From Mycolicibacter sp. MU0083 (GTDB taxonomy: Bacteria; Actinomycetota; Actinomycetes; Mycobacteriales; Mycobacteriaceae), in contig NZ_OY726394.1 in assembly GCF_963378075.1 (NCBI RefSeq), positions 2,356,001-2,420,000 on the forward strand: a stretch of DNA of 64,000 bases, given 5' to 3'. Positions 49,003-59,455 of this stretch are shown here, one piece after another (the first letter of the stretch is position 1; the number at the start of each line of letters is the position of its first letter). The notes beneath the pieces were generated by a model. The model worked only from the letters and a program-made list of their open reading frames with translations. It had not been told where the DNA came from and did not search any database. Both the position numbers and the translations under genes were made by a program.

Positions 49003-49530
49003 CAGACCGGCCCGCAACGTGCGCCGGGCCCGATACAGACGTGACATCACGGTGCCCGGCGGTATCCCGAGCCGAACGGCGATCTCCTTGTTCGACAGTT
49101 CCGCCACGAACGCGTAGTAGGCGACCGACCGCTGCGCCGAGGGTAGCGAGGCCAACACCGACCAGACTTCGCGCGCATAAATACCGCTGAACGCCTGGGC
49201 TTCCGCCGAGGGCGCCGCCTGCCTGGGGGCATAGCCGTCTACACGGTCACCGACCAGCGTTTCCGCCGGGCGTCGCTTTCTGGCACGGTGGGCACTGACC
49301 CAGGTGTTGACCATGATCGTTATCAACCAGGCGCGCACATTGACGTCCGGACCGAGCGCCGGATAGGCCTTCCACGCGCGCGTGAGTGTCTCCTGCACCA
49401 GATCTTCGACATCACCCGGTTGCCGCACGTACCCACGCGCTATCCGCGCGAGTTCGTCGGTGAGTCCGGCGACATCCTCCCCGAATCGAGTGGCCACGTC
49501 GCGGGAGGGGGCGCGGGCCGTCCCCGTCAC
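48976..49530 (-). CDS. ECF-type RNA polymerase sigma factor
   Basis: This 184-residue protein has sigma region 2 (PGDVEDLVQETLTRAWKAYPAL, then VRAWLITIMVNTWVSAHR) and region 4 with a helix-turn-helix (LSNKEIAVRLGIPPGTVMSRLYRARRTLR). Region 3 is absent, as in ECF sigma factors. Start GTG 49530 overlaps the stop of the luciferase-like gene (GTGA at 49527-49530). No anti-sigma gene is beside it. The regulon is unknown. Confidence 0.93.
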   Translation of the reverse strand: MTGTARAPSRDVATRFGEDVAGLTDELARIARGYVRQPGDVEDLVQETLTRAWKAYPALGPDVNVRAWLITIMVNTWVSAHRARKRRPAETLVGDRVDGYAPRQAAPSAEAQAFSGIYAREVWSVLASLPSAQRSVAYYAFVAELSNKEIAVRLGIPPGTVMSRLYRARRTLRAGLGKAAVRAA

Positions 49531-50399
49531 AAGCCCAGCTCATCGGCCAGCACCTCGTAGCTGCGGAAAGCGGCCTCGCCGTAGTCCTGCAGCAGGACGC
49601 CGGGCATGGTGGGGTGCGGCGTGGAATCCGCACCGATCAAATGGATCTGGACGTGGTCGGCGCCCGCGGCGAAGTGGGCCGGCAGACCGTCGGCCACCGA
49701 TTCCGCATCGCCGTGGACGGCCAACTCGTCGATCAACCGGTCACTGCCGTCACCGGCCAGGTCGTCGTCGCCGAATCCCAACCGACGCAGGTTGTTGGTG
49801 TAGTTGACCAACCCCAGATAGGGATGCTTGATCCGTGGCCGGGCCAGGGCTCTCGCCCGATGCGGATCCGGCTCGACGACGACTTTCTGTTCGGGCGCCA
49901 ACAGCTTGCCGGCACCGAGAACGGCGCGGGCACGACGGGTGTGTTCCGGCGTCACCAGATAGGGCACAGCGCCGCCTGTCCGATCACGCGCGGTGGCAAG
50001 CATTTTCGGCCCCAGCGCAGCCAGTACCCGGCGGTCGACGGGCACACCGCCGGCGTCGAGTTCGTCGAGAAAGCCGTTCATCGACGCCATGGGTGCCCGG
50101 TATCCGTCGACCTGCTCGCGGTGGCCGACCCCGATGCCGAGCAGGAAGCGATCGCCGTACGTCTCGGCGATCCGTCGGTAGGCGGCGGCTGCGACGGCCC
50201 CGTCGGCACTGTGAATGTTGTAGATGCTGCTGGCGATCACCAACCGGTCGGTTGCGGCCAGAAGTTCGTCGATGCCGGCCAGGTCGGGCTGCGGGCCACC
50301 CAGCCACAACGCGCTATAGCCCAGATTTTCCAGCTGATTCGCCATCGCCGGCGTGGTGGCATAGCCCGGTTGCCAGACGCCGAATTTTCCCAGATTCAT
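49527..50399 (-). CDS. Luciferase-like F420-dependent oxidoreductase
   Basis: This 290-residue protein, from ATG 50399, has the F420-dependent luciferase-like pattern: NLGKFGVWQ, ALWLGGPQPDLAGIDELLAATDRLVIASSI, and DRFLLGIGVGHREQVDGYRAPM, with PKMLATARDRTGGAVPYLVTPEHT. A GGAGGT-like sequence lies a few bases upstream. The frame extends to 50462 without family resemblance. It is coupled to the sigma gene by a four-base overlap, an arrangement suggesting a joint stress or redox response. The substrate is unknown. Confidence 0.88.
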   Translation of the reverse strand: MNLGKFGVWQPGYATTPAMANQLENLGYSALWLGGPQPDLAGIDELLAATDRLVIASSIYNIHSADGAVAAAAYRRIAETYGDRFLLGIGVGHREQVDGYRAPMASMNGFLDELDAGGVPVDRRVLAALGPKMLATARDRTGGAVPYLVTPEHTRRARAVLGAGKLLAPEQKVVVEPDPHRARALARPRIKHPYLGLVNYTNNLRRLGFGDDDLAGDGSDRLIDELAVHGDAESVADGLPAHFAAGADHVQIHLIGADSTPHPTMPGVLLQDYGEAAFRSYEVLADELGL

Positions 50400-50565
50400 C
50401 GCGACCTCCTGTTGCGGTACCCCGGCAACTGCGATGGTGCCGATCCAAAAATGGACCGGCAAGTCCAGAAAATATTCGGCTCAAGGCATCGGGGTGACCC
50501 CGCCCCGAACCGCGTCGTCGAGGCGATGACGTCTCAACGCGAGGGCATCCGCGCCGCGGCAGTCC

Positions 50566-52959
50566 TCAGGCCGCCGAGGTCACCCGATACACGTCGTAGA
50601 CGCCCTCGACGTTGCGGACCACGTTGAGCAGGTGGCCCAGGTGCTTCGGGTCGCCCATCTCGAAGGTGAACCGGCTGATCGCCACCCGGTCCCTGGAGGT
50701 GGTGACCGACGCGGACAAGATGTTGACCTTCTCGTCGGCGAGCACCTTGGTGATGTCCGACAGCAACCGGTGCCGATCCAGCGCCTCGACCTGAATGGCG
50801 ACCAGGAACACCGACGACGGCGACGGCGCCCACTTGACCTCGATCAGCCGCTCGTCCTGCTGCCGCAGCGAGTCGGCGTTCGTGCAGTCGGTGCGGTGCA
50901 CACTGACCCCGCCGCCCCGGGTGACAAAGCCCATGATCTCGTCGCCGGGCACCGGGGTGCAGCACTTGGCCAGTTTGGTCAGCACCCCGGTGGCCCCGGG
51001 CACCGCGACGCCGACGTCGTCGTTGTGGCGGTCCCGACGCGGGATGGTCAGCGGGGTGGAGCGTTCGGCCAGGTCGTCTTCGGCCTGGTCCACCCCGCCG
51101 AGTTGCGCGACCAGTCGCTGCACGACGTGGTGGGCCGAGACGTGGTTCTCCCCGACCGCGGTGTAGAGCGCCGACACATCGCTGTAGTGCAGTTCGCGGG
51201 CGACCGCCGCCATCGATTCACCGTTGACCAGTCGCTGCAGCGGCAGGCCGGCGCGCCGCACCTCGCGGGCCATGGCGTCCTTGCCGGACTCCAGCGCCTC
51301 CTCGCGACGCTCCTTGGCGAACCACTGCCGGATCTTGGCCTTGGCCCGCGGTGACACCACGAACTGCTGCCAGTCGCGTGACGGGCCGGCGTTGGCCGCC
51401 TTGGAGGTGAAGACCTCCACCACTTCCCCGTTTTCGAGCTTGCGCTCCAATGCCACCAGCCGGCCGTTGACCCGTGCCCCGATGCAGCGATGCCCGACCT
51501 CGGTGTGCACCGCGTAGGCGAAGTCGACCGGGGTGGACCCGGTGGGCAGCGTGATCACGTCGCCCTTGGGGGTGAACACGAAGATCTCTTTGACGGCCAG
51601 GTCGTAGCGCAGCGATTCGAGGAACTCCCCCGGATCCGCCGCCTCCCGCTGCCAGTCCAGCAATTGGCGCATCCAGGCCATGTCGTCGATCTCGGCGGCG
51701 GTGCCCGGGTGTGGAACACCGTTGCGGCCCTTGGCTTCTTTGTAGCGCCAGTGCGCGGCGATGCCGTATTCGGCGGTGCGGTGCATCTCCCGGGTGCGGA
51801 TCTGGATCTCCAGCGGCTTGCCCTCCGGGCCGATCACCGTGGTGTGCAGCGACTGGTAGACCCCGTAGCGCGGCTGGGCGATGTAGTCCTTGAACCGGCC
51901 CGCCATCGGCTGCCACAGCGAGTGCACGACACCGACCGCGGCATAGCAGTCCCGGATCTCGTCGCACAGAATCCGCAGGCCCACCAGATCGTAGATGTCG
52001 TCGAAGTCGCGGCCGCGCACGATCATCTTCTGGTAGATCGACCAATAGTGTTTGGGCCGTCCTTCGACGGTCGCGGTGATCTTCGACTTCGCCAGCGTGT
52101 TGACGATCTCGGTGCGCACCTTGGCCAGATAGGTGTCCCGCGACGGCGCCCGGTCGGCCACCAACCGCACGATCTCTTCGTAGCGCTTCGGGTGCAGAAT
52201 CGCGAACGACAGGTCCTCGAGTTCCCACTTGACGGTGGCCATACCCAGCCGATGTGCCAGCGGCGCAATCACTTCCAGCGTCTCGCGCGCTTTGCGGGCC
52301 TGCTTCTCCGGCGCCAGGAACCGGATGGTGCGCATGTTGTGCAGCCGGTCGGCGACCTTGATCACCAGCACCCGCGGGTCGCGCGCCATCGCGATGATCA
52401 TCTTGCGGATGGTCTCGGCCTCGGCGGCGGTGCCCAGCACCACCTTGTCGAGTTTGGTCACCCCGTCCACCAGGTGGGCGACCTCGTCGCCGAATTCGCC
52501 GGCCAGCGCCTCCAGCGTGTAGCCGGTGTCCTCGACGGTGTCGTGCAACAACGCGGCCACCAGGGTGATGGTGTCCATGCCCAGCTCGGCCAGGATGGTC
52601 GCCACCGCCACCGGATGGGTGATGTAGGGGTCCCCCGAATGCCGCAACTGGGCGGCGTGCCGCTCCTCGGCGACCTCGTACGCGCGTTGCAGCAGCGTCA
52701 GGTTGGCCTTCGGGTAGTACTGGCGGTGCACCGCGACCAGCGGTTCCAGCACCGGGCTGACCGCACCGCGCTGCGCGGTGATCCGCCGGGCGATCCGGGC
52801 CCGCACCCGCCGCGACGCGCTGGTGGGGACCTTCAACAGGTCGGTGCGTTCGGTGGGTGAATCCTGGGCGAGCGCCTCCGAGAGCACTACCGGCCGGCCG
52901 GCGTCCGTGCTGCGCTGATCCTGGTCGGGCCCCTGCCCGGGCCCCTGGTCAAAGCCCAA
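50566..52959 (-). CDS. rel: Bifunctional (p)ppGpp synthetase/hydrolase
   Basis: This 797-residue protein has an HD hydrolase domain ([20 protein letters not shown]), the synthetase domain ([30 protein letters not shown] equivalent [17 protein letters not shown]), TGS ([31 protein letters not shown]) and a C-terminal ACT domain. It makes and breaks (p)ppGpp in the stringent response. Start is TTG 52959; an upstream frame-stop and the GGAGGTG Shine-Dalgarno seven bases before it fix this start. It matches Rv2583c, between the luciferase-like gene and apt. Confidence 0.97.
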   Translation of the reverse strand: MGFDQGPGQGPDQDQRSTDAGRPVVLSEALAQDSPTERTDLLKVPTSASRRVRARIARRITAQRGAVSPVLEPLVAVHRQYYPKANLTLLQRAYEVAEERHAAQLRHSGDPYITHPVAVATILAELGMDTITLVAALLHDTVEDTGYTLEALAGEFGDEVAHLVDGVTKLDKVVLGTAAEAETIRKMIIAMARDPRVLVIKVADRLHNMRTIRFLAPEKQARKARETLEVIAPLAHRLGMATVKWELEDLSFAILHPKRYEEIVRLVADRAPSRDTYLAKVRTEIVNTLAKSKITATVEGRPKHYWSIYQKMIVRGRDFDDIYDLVGLRILCDEIRDCYAAVGVVHSLWQPMAGRFKDYIAQPRYGVYQSLHTTVIGPEGKPLEIQIRTREMHRTAEYGIAAHWRYKEAKGRNGVPHPGTAAEIDDMAWMRQLLDWQREAADPGEFLESLRYDLAVKEIFVFTPKGDVITLPTGSTPVDFAYAVHTEVGHRCIGARVNGRLVALERKLENGEVVEVFTSKAANAGPSRDWQQFVVSPRAKAKIRQWFAKERREEALESGKDAMAREVRRAGLPLQRLVNGESMAAVARELHYSDVSALYTAVGENHVSAHHVVQRLVAQLGGVDQAEDDLAERSTPLTIPRRDRHNDDVGVAVPGATGVLTKLAKCCTPVPGDEIMGFVTRGGGVSVHRTDCTNADSLRQQDERLIEVKWAPSPSSVFLVAIQVEALDRHRLLSDITKVLADEKVNILSASVTTSRDRVAISRFTFEMGDPKHLGHLLNVVRNVEGVYDVYRVTSAA

Positions 52960-52963
52960 TGTG

Positions 52964-52976
52964 TGTCACCTCCGAC
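52964..52976 (-). promoter_or_regulatory. Shine-Dalgarno that fixes the TTG start of rel
   Basis: On the minus strand GGAGGTG precedes TTG by about seven bases, and the codon three positions before the TTG is TGA in the same frame. No ATG or GTG in frame lies between, so TTG is the only supported start. Confidence 0.65.
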
Positions 52977-52990
52977 CACGAGAGTATCGG

Positions 52991-53527
52991 CTAAATCAGG
53001 TGCAGGCTGGTCAGCGGCAAAGCTCCCACCGCCGCACGCCCACCCAGTCCGGGCAGCTCCAGCACCACCGCCGCACCGACCACCTCGGCGCCGGCCCGTC
53101 CCAGCAACCGCTGTGCCGCGGCCAGGGTTCCACCGGTGGCCAGCACGTCGTCGAGAATCACCACCCGGCGCCCGGCCAGATCGATGCCCTCGGCGGGAAT
53201 CTCCAGCACCGCATCGCCATACTCGAGCTGGTAGGACTCCGAGAGCACCGGCGGTGGCAGCTTGCCGCCCTTGCGGACCGCCAGGGCGCCCACCCCGAGC
53301 CGGTCGGCCACCGCCCCGGCCAGCAGGAAGCCGCGGGCGTCGATACCGGCCACCACGTCGGCACCGGCCGCGGCGCGGGCCAGCGCATCGGTGACCGCCG
53401 CCAGCCCGGCGGGGTCGGCGAACACCGGAGTCAGGTCTTTGAATGCGATTCCCGGCGTGGGGAAGTCGGCCACCTCGCGGATCAGCGCTGCGATGACCTC
53501 GGCGGCTGCGGCTCCGGTCTGGTTCAC
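52991..53527 (-). CDS. apt: Adenine phosphoribosyltransferase
   Basis: This 178-residue protein, from GTG 53527, has the PRPP-binding motif [19 protein letters not shown] and the class signature [21 protein letters not shown] plus [15 protein letters not shown]. It salvages adenine to AMP. The start overlaps the stop of the upstream lipoprotein gene (GTGA at 53524-53527). The longer open frame to 53662 lacks family resemblance. The rel-apt-lipoprotein-secF order matches Rv2583c-Rv2586c. Confidence 0.95.
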   Translation of the reverse strand: MNQTGAAAAEVIAALIREVADFPTPGIAFKDLTPVFADPAGLAAVTDALARAAAGADVVAGIDARGFLLAGAVADRLGVGALAVRKGGKLPPPVLSESYQLEYGDAVLEIPAEGIDLAGRRVVILDDVLATGGTLAAAQRLLGRAGAEVVGAAVVLELPGLGGRAAVGALPLTSLHLI

Positions 53528-55182
53528 TGCTGCAGCGCCCAGCGGTCCATGTTCCACCCGGCACCCCAACGGGTCGGGTTGGCCGCCACGCCGTAGGTCT
53601 TCTTCGACGACATCAGCGTGCGCTGCTGGCGGTAGAGCGGCAGGGTCGGCATATCCGCCCACAGCACCGGGGCGGCCTCGGCGAGCAGGCGGACCATCTC
53701 GGCGGGGTCCGCGGTGACCGCCAGCGCCGAGACGACGCCGTCGATCTGGTCGTTGCGGTAGCCCGACAGGTTGTTGCCGTTGCCGCTGAACAGTTCGTAG
53801 GCGTCCACCGCCGACGACCCACTCGACCCGCTGCCGGTGGATCCGCCGGTGCTGGCCAGTAACGCGTCGATCTGCCCTTCGCGCAGCGACTGCGGCCCGA
53901 TCTCCTCGGACGCCACCTCGGTGACGGTGATTCCGGCCTGCTCACACGACGCGGTGATCGCCCCGATCACCGCGGCCAGCCGGGTATTGGGCCCGTGGTA
54001 GCCGATCCGCACGGTCAACGGTCTGCCGCCGAGGGCCTCCCGGGCGGCGTCGAGGTCGGCGTGCGCGAACTGCTCGGCCTCGGGAACGTTCTCGGCCTGG
54101 TCGAACGCGTCGTCGATAGCGGTGTTGAGCCGCGAGTTGACCACCGCGACACCCGCATCGCGGGCGATCACATCTCGCGGGGTGCACAGGGCCACCGCCC
54201 GCCGGGCCGGCGTCTCCGACAGCGGCCCCGACGGTGCGAAGATCAACTGCTCGATGCCGCCCGAGGGGCTGTCGGCGCTCTGGTAGTCGTCCGGGGTGAT
54301 CAGTGACCCCGCGGAGCCCGTCGCGACGTCGATGACCTCCACGACGCGCTTGTTGACCCGTTCGGCGATGTCGGTGGCCTGCGGCCACACGGTGATCCGA
54401 TTGGTGACCGGCTTGGCGCCCCACCACAGGTCGTTGGCCACCAGGACCACTGCGCCCCCGTCGAGCACCGAGTCGATCTTGTAGGGACCCGACGACGGGA
54501 AGCGCCGCAGGTCGGCGTCACGGTCGAGTTGCCAGGTGGTGTTCCAGGCCTGCGCGATCCTGGCGATGGCCTCCTCGGCCGGCCCGAGCTTGCCCTGCAC
54601 GGCTTCGGTGATGTTGATGCCGAGCATGTCGCTGATGATGTGCGACGGCATCATCGAGGTCGCGGTGAACAGCTCCTCGTAGTCGACGATGTTGCGGTCG
54701 GGGAAGAACGAGACCCGGGCCTTCTTCGCACCGGATTCGCATTCGATGTTCTCGATGTCGAGGTAGCCCGCCCGGCTGGCCGCGTCGAAACCCGGGAACC
54801 GTCCGGACTGGGCCGCCCAGGCCAGCACCAGGTCGTCGCAGGTCACCGGCTTGCCGTCGGAGTACACCGCCGCATCGTCGATCTGGTAGTCGAGCACCAG
54901 CGGGGCCCGGCCCACCACCGAGATGCTGCCGAAGTCGTGGTCGGTGACGATCTGACCGTCCGGCCCGTGGTAGCCGAAGCCGAGCAGGGTGCGTGAGAAC
55001 GCCTGCGGGCCCGCCGAGGCGGCGCCGGCGACCGTGGTGCTGTTGTAGGTGGGCAGGCTGCCGTCGACGGCGTAGTCGATCTCGTCGACGGTGGCGCTGG
55101 TGCACGCCGACATCGACCAGGCGCCGAGGCCGGTGACGATCGCCACCACCCACGCGCCAGCCTGCCGCCAGCGGGCCGCCAT
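53524..55182 (-). CDS. Peptide/solute-binding ABC lipoprotein (Rv2585c-like)
   Basis: This 552-residue protein has a signal peptide ending in a lipobox-like SMSAC (Cys27). The rest is an OppA/DppA-type family 5 binding protein: [33 protein letters not shown] near residue 235, and a late [13 protein letters not shown]. No ABC permease or ATPase is adjacent, as in M. tuberculosis where this gene also stands alone beside secF. A solute receptor or signalling role is possible. It starts 6 bases after secF ends. Confidence 0.85.
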   Translation of the reverse strand: MAARWRQAGAWVVAIVTGLGAWSMSACTSATVDEIDYAVDGSLPTYNSTTVAGAASAGPQAFSRTLLGFGYHGPDGQIVTDHDFGSISVVGRAPLVLDYQIDDAAVYSDGKPVTCDDLVLAWAAQSGRFPGFDAASRAGYLDIENIECESGAKKARVSFFPDRNIVDYEELFTATSMMPSHIISDMLGINITEAVQGKLGPAEEAIARIAQAWNTTWQLDRDADLRRFPSSGPYKIDSVLDGGAVVLVANDLWWGAKPVTNRITVWPQATDIAERVNKRVVEVIDVATGSAGSLITPDDYQSADSPSGGIEQLIFAPSGPLSETPARRAVALCTPRDVIARDAGVAVVNSRLNTAIDDAFDQAENVPEAEQFAHADLDAAREALGGRPLTVRIGYHGPNTRLAAVIGAITASCEQAGITVTEVASEEIGPQSLREGQIDALLASTGGSTGSGSSGSSAVDAYELFSGNGNNLSGYRNDQIDGVVSALAVTADPAEMVRLLAEAAPVLWADMPTLPLYRQQRTLMSSKKTYGVAANPTRWGAGWNMDRWALQQ

Positions 55183-55188
55183 CGCCGG

Positions 55189-56445
55189 TTACCGTCCGGT
55201 GCTCGGCTTGCCGGTCGGCCGCTGGGTGCGCCGGCTGGTGGGCCGCGCCGGTTTGGCTCCGGGCACCGGGGTTCCCGCCACCGTCGTCACCGCATCGGCA
55301 TCGTCGGAGTCGGTCGCGGCGTCGTCGCCACCGGCGGCCCCCGTCTTCGAACCGGCGGCGTTGCGCCGCCGCATCACCCGGCGGGTGTGGTTCTGCACCA
55401 GTTCGGTGCGCTCCCGCAGCGTGACCAGCAGCGGTGTCGCCAGATAGATCGAGGAATAGGTACCGACCACGACACCGACCAACTGCACCAGGGCCAGGTC
55501 CTGCAGGGTCCCCACCCCCAGCAGCCACACCGCCACCACCATCAGCGAGATGATCGGCAGCGCCGAGATCAGGCTGGTGTTGATCGACCGCATGAACGTC
55601 TGGTTGACCGCCAGGTTGGCTTCCTCGGCATAGGTGCGCCGGGTCTTGTGTTCGAAGCCGTGGGTGTTCTCCTCCACCTTGTCGAACACGATGACGGTGT
55701 CGTAGATGGAGAACCCGAGGATGGTCAGCAAACCGATGACCGTGGCCGGGGTGACTTCGAACCCGACCAGCGAGTACACCCCGGCGGTCACCAGGATGTC
55801 GAAGACCATCGACACCATCGCCGAGATGGTCATGAACCACTCGTAGCGGACGGTGATGTACAGCGAGGCCAACAGCAGGAACACCACCAGGGCGATCACG
55901 GCCTTCTGGGTGATCTGCCCACCCCAGGTCTCCGACACCGCCGAATCGCTGATCGCCTGTTTACTGGGCTGGCCGTCGGGACCAACCGGCTGGAAGGCCT
56001 CGTACAGGTCGTCGCGCAGCTTCTCGGTCTGCTCGTTGGTCAGCGTTTCGGCACGGATCTGCACCGTCGCAGAATTTCCGTTGCCGACCACGACCACCGA
56101 TTCGGGGCTGCTGCCCACGCTCTTGCGGAACACCTCTTCGACCTGGGTGACGCTGGTGTCGCCACGCGGAAACGACACCTTGGTGCCGCCGGCGAAGTCG
56201 ATGCCGAAGGTGAAGCCACGGACCAGGATGCTGACGATCGCGATGGCCACCATCACGCCGCTGATCGCGTACCACATCCGCCGCTTGCCGATGACCTCGA
56301 ACGCGCCGGTACCGGTGTAGAGCCGCGACAGGAAGCCGTGCTCCGGTGCGGTTGTGCCGCTCTTGGTGAGCTCGACCGCACCCGTCGCGTCCGTCGCGGA
56401 CTTCGTCACGCGCTTCGCGCCGCTCTTAGTGTTCGGTTTGGCCAT
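55189..56445 (-). CDS. secF: Protein translocase subunit SecF
   Basis: This 418-residue membrane protein has one N-terminal helix, a periplasmic-type loop (GIDFAGGTKVSFPRG), then five further helices including the SecF signature EVTPATVIGLLTILGFSIYDTVIVFDKVEENT. It works with SecD and YajC to complete export through SecYEG. A basic Pro/Arg/Thr-rich cytosolic tail follows. It is separated from secD by 4 bases. Confidence 0.97.
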   Translation of the reverse strand: MAKPNTKSGAKRVTKSATDATGAVELTKSGTTAPEHGFLSRLYTGTGAFEVIGKRRMWYAISGVMVAIAIVSILVRGFTFGIDFAGGTKVSFPRGDTSVTQVEEVFRKSVGSSPESVVVVGNGNSATVQIRAETLTNEQTEKLRDDLYEAFQPVGPDGQPSKQAISDSAVSETWGGQITQKAVIALVVFLLLASLYITVRYEWFMTISAMVSMVFDILVTAGVYSLVGFEVTPATVIGLLTILGFSIYDTVIVFDKVEENTHGFEHKTRRTYAEEANLAVNQTFMRSINTSLISALPIISLMVVAVWLLGVGTLQDLALVQLVGVVVGTYSSIYLATPLLVTLRERTELVQNHTRRVMRRRNAAGSKTGAAGGDDAATDSDDADAVTTVAGTPVPGAKPARPTSRRTQRPTGKPSTGR

Positions 56446-56449
56446 CTGG

Positions 56450-58438
56450 CTATCCCTGTTCCGTCGACTGGGCGGTTACCCGCGTGCGCGTTTTGGCTCC
56501 GGGTTTGCCGCCGGTTCCGCCGCCGGCTCTGGCCACCGCCCGCCGCTCGCGCGCGACCTGCTGGACCGCGCCGAGCCCGTTGTAGGACGGCTTGGCCAAC
56601 GTCGGCGACTTGGACGCGAGATACACCAGCGGCCAGGTCACCAGGAACACCACGACGATGTCGAGGATGGTGGTCAGACCCAGTGTGAACGCGAAGCCCT
56701 TCACCTGCCCGACGGCCAGGAAGTACAGCACCGCCGCCGCCAGGAACGTCACCGCGTTGCCGGACACGATCGTCTTGCGGGCGCGCGCCCAGCCTCGCGG
56801 AACCGCGGAGCGGAACGAACGTCCCTCCCGGATCTCGTCCTTGATGCGTTCGAAGAACACCACGAACGAGTCGGCGGTGGTGCCGATACCGATGATCAGA
56901 CCGGCGATACCGGCCAGGTCGAGCGTGTAGTTGATGTAGCGGCCCAGCAACACCAGGATCGCGTAGACCATGGCACCGGCCACGACCAGCGACAATGCCG
57001 TCAGTACCCCGAGTACGCGGTAGTAGAGCAGGGAGTAGACGAGCACCAGGACCAGGCCGATCGCGCCAGCGATCAGGCCGGCCCGCATCGACGTCATGCC
57101 GAGCGTGGCCGAGACGGTCTCCGCCTCGGAGGCCTCGAACGACAGCGGCAGCGAACCGTACTTGAGCACGTTGGCCAGCTGGCGTGCCTCGTCCTGGGTG
57201 AAGCCCGGGGAGCCGCCGGTGATCTGGGTGCGGCCGCCGGGGATGGCCTCCTGGATGACCGGTGCGCTGACGACCTGTGAGTCCAGCGTGAACGCGGTCT
57301 GGGTACCGATGTTGTTCGCGGTGAAGTCGGCCCAGCGGTCGGCCGCGCCGCTCTTGAACTGCACCTGGACGATGTTGGCGCCGCTGCGCTGGTCCATACC
57401 CGAGCTGGCATCGGCGATCTCGTCACCACTGATGAGCGACGGCTTGAGCAGGTAGACGGTCTGGTGGTCCTGCGAGCAGGTCACCAGGGGCAGGTCCGGG
57501 TCGTCGTTGCCGGCCAGGATGTCTTCCTTGTCGCACTGCGAGGCCTGCATCTTCATGGTGACGACCTGCATCAGCCGGTCTTCACTCTGCCGCAGCTGCT
57601 TCTGCGCGGCGATCCTGGCCGCCAGGCGCTTGTCGGGGTCGATCTTCCCGGGCTTGCCGGGTACTCCCGGCAGGGCCGGCGTCGCGGGCTCGGTGCCGGG
57701 CTCGGCCGGCGATTCCGATTCGCCCGGTGCCGGAGCCGTCGACGTCTCCGAGGTGGTGGACGTCGCCGAGTCGGCCGGGCTCTGCGGTTCCGGGCTCTCC
57801 GAGGTGGTGCCGGGTCCCGGAGTGGGATCCTGCGGGTAGGGCCGTGGCTGGGCCGGCAGCGTCGCGGGCTCGGGTGCACCGGGCGCGCCGCCACCGGGCT
57901 GACCGGGAGCGGATCCGTCGAGGCCGGGGGCACCGCCGGGGAGACCCCCGGGAATCCCGCCCGGGAGACCGCCGCCGGCACCCGGCGGGAGACCGGGGAT
58001 GCCGGGCGCGCCACCGGGCTGACCGGGCATCCGATTGCCCGCCTGCAGCAACGCCTGAACGGGCAGCGCCTCGGCCACCGGACGCACGTACAGGCGTGCG
58101 GTCTGCCCGAGATTGCGGGCTTCGTTGCCGTCGCTGCCGGGCACGGTGATGACCAGGTTGTTCCCGTCGATGATGACCTCGGAACCGGAGACACCGAGGC
58201 CGTTGACGCGCGCACTGATGATCTGTTGTGCCTGGTTGAGCGCATCGCGAGTCGGTGCGGAACCGTCCGGTGTCCGCGCCGTGAGCGTCACGCGGGTGCC
58301 GCCCTGCAGATCGATGCCGAGTTTGGGCTCGGCCAGCTTGTCCCCGGTCAGGAATACCAGCAGATAGACGCCGATGAGCATTGCCAGGAACACCGCCAGG
58401 TTGCGGGCAGGGTGCACCGGCGCCGAAGGCGATGCCAC
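56450..58438 (-). CDS. secD: Protein translocase subunit SecD with Pro/Gly-rich insert
   Basis: This 662-residue protein starts at GTG 58438, ten bases after AAGGAG; an ATG at 58468 would place the Shine-Dalgarno inside the gene. It has an N-terminal membrane helix, the D1-D4 head ([14 protein letters not shown]), and a six-helix core with [36 protein letters not shown]. An unusual insert at residues about 138-266 is collagen-like, Gly/Pro-rich ([14 protein letters not shown]), then Ser/Thr/Glu/Pro-rich, making the protein about 90 residues longer than the M. tuberculosis SecD as I remember it. Confidence 0.96.
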   Translation of the reverse strand: MASPSAPVHPARNLAVFLAMLIGVYLLVFLTGDKLAEPKLGIDLQGGTRVTLTARTPDGSAPTRDALNQAQQIISARVNGLGVSGSEVIIDGNNLVITVPGSDGNEARNLGQTARLYVRPVAEALPVQALLQAGNRMPGQPGGAPGIPGLPPGAGGGLPGGIPGGLPGGAPGLDGSAPGQPGGGAPGAPEPATLPAQPRPYPQDPTPGPGTTSESPEPQSPADSATSTTSETSTAPAPGESESPAEPGTEPATPALPGVPGKPGKIDPDKRLAARIAAQKQLRQSEDRLMQVVTMKMQASQCDKEDILAGNDDPDLPLVTCSQDHQTVYLLKPSLISGDEIADASSGMDQRSGANIVQVQFKSGAADRWADFTANNIGTQTAFTLDSQVVSAPVIQEAIPGGRTQITGGSPGFTQDEARQLANVLKYGSLPLSFEASEAETVSATLGMTSMRAGLIAGAIGLVLVLVYSLLYYRVLGVLTALSLVVAGAMVYAILVLLGRYINYTLDLAGIAGLIIGIGTTADSFVVFFERIKDEIREGRSFRSAVPRGWARARKTIVSGNAVTFLAAAVLYFLAVGQVKGFAFTLGLTTILDIVVVFLVTWPLVYLASKSPTLAKPSYNGLGAVQQVARERRAVARAGGGTGGKPGAKTRTRVTAQSTEQG
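57641..58027 (-). repeat. Coding low-complexity Gly/Pro and Ser/Thr/Glu insert in SecD
   Basis: This codes for residues about 138-266 of SecD. The first half contains repeated PGG/GLPGG units and the second is rich in Ser, Thr, Glu and Pro. It falls in the external head region. It is expected to be disordered. Confidence 0.7.
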
Positions 58439-58458
58439 GTTGTTGAGTCTCCTTCGCT

Positions 58459-58470
58459 CATTGCGCAATG
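58459..58470. promoter_or_regulatory. Palindrome upstream of secD
   Basis: CATTGCGCAATG is a perfect 12-base palindrome about 20 bases upstream of the secD start, in the 173-base gap between yajC and secD. Its role is unknown; a transcription factor site is possible. Confidence 0.35.
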
Positions 58471-58611
58471 CGCTCTCGCGGTCGTCGGGGCTGGTCCGTG
58501 CTCGGACCGCCCGCAGCGATCAGTACGACTGCACCCGCAAAAGGGTACGTGCCCGGCCGTCCGGTGCGACCGTTGGGCGGGCGTTCCGCGCGTCGCGGGG
58601 CCGGTGCAGGT

Positions 58612-58920
58612 CTAGGCGCCTTCGACGGCTTCTTCGACGACGGCCTCCGACTCCAGCTCCGCCGGCTCGATCTTGTCCCGAACGGCCAGCTTCATCCAGG
58701 TGGTCACCACGCCGGGCGCGATCTCCAAGTCGACGTCGTCGTCGGTGATTCCGGTGATGGTCCCCTCGAGCCCCGAGGTGGTGTGTACCCGGTCACCCAC
58801 CCGCAGCGACTCGTGCAGGTCGATGGTGGCCTGCATGGCGCGCTTCTGCTTCCGGGTGGCGAAGAACATGAACGCACCCATGACCAGTAGGAACGGGAAG
58901 AAGATGACGATGCTATCCAT
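58612..58920 (-). CDS. yajC: Preprotein translocase accessory subunit YajC
   Basis: This 102-residue protein has one N-terminal membrane helix (IVIFFPFLLVMGAFMFFATR) and a small beta domain (LRVGDRVHTTSGLEGTITGITDDDVDLEIAPGVVTTWMKLAV) typical of YajC. It assists SecDF. An acidic tail ends the protein. The order yajC-secD-secF is conserved (Rv2588c-Rv2586c). Confidence 0.96.
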   Translation of the reverse strand: MDSIVIFFPFLLVMGAFMFFATRKQKRAMQATIDLHESLRVGDRVHTTSGLEGTITGITDDDVDLEIAPGVVTTWMKLAVRDKIEPAELESEAVVEEAVEGA

Positions 58921-59101
58921 GACGACAACCGATCTTTCGACTTGTGTGAATCAGGTATCCGGCACCGGACCACAGGACCTGTGGCGGGCCACGGTGATGA
59001 CAACAGTGTGCCATTGACTGCACTGACCGCGCGTCGATACCGGCGCCCACCACATAGGCTGTCGGTGACGGGGGGCCGGAACTCTTGAGGAAGGTTGGCC
59101 G

Positions 59102-59422
59102 ATGAAGAACATCGCATGCGCTCTGGCGAGCGCCGTTGCATTGGCTGCGGCTCCCCTGGCGATGGGCACGATCGCCGCACCCGCCGTCGGCTGGGCCGAA
59201 CCGCTGGCCTGCCCGGGCGGCCAGTACTGGGAACCCAGCACCAACACCTGCATGCCGCTCGGCCAGGGGCCGACGCCCCTGGGCTGCCCGGGCGGCCAGT
59301 ACTGGGAACCCAGCACCAACACGTGCATGCCGCTGGGCCAGGGGCCGACGCCGTTGGACTGCCCGCCGGGCCAATACTGGCAACCCTTCGGCAACGCGTG
59401 CCGGCCGCTCGGCCAGATCTGA
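59102..59422 (+). CDS. Small secreted protein with three 25-residue Cys/Trp repeats
   Basis: This 106-residue protein has a signal peptide (MKNIACALASAVALAAAPLA, cut near AVGWAEP). Residues 37-61, 62-86 and 87-106 are repeats beginning CPGGQYWEPSTNTCMPLGQG, the third diverged (CPPGQYWQPFGNACRPLGQ) and shortened. Each repeat has two Cys, one Trp and one Tyr. It is a single gene divergent from yajC and precedes gabT by 33 bases. I do not recognise the family. Confidence 0.8.
   Translation: MKNIACALASAVALAAAPLAMGTIAAPAVGWAEPLACPGGQYWEPSTNTCMPLGQGPTPLGCPGGQYWEPSTNTCMPLGQGPTPLDCPPGQYWQPFGNACRPLGQI
59210..59419 (+). repeat. Three tandem 75-base coding repeats
   Basis: Units start at 59210, 59285 and 59360, each encoding 25 residues. 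The first two are nearly identical at the DNA level (differences at wobble positions such as CTCGGC/CTGGGC), which indicates recent duplication; the third is more diverged. Confidence 0.75.
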
Positions 59423-59455
59423 GTCGCAGCCAACACCGCTGAGGAGGCCCCGCCG

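Noticed and set aside
51490..52860. 456-codon plus-strand frame within rel
   Set aside because: Shadow frame with low-complexity composition; rel motifs on the minus strand are complete.
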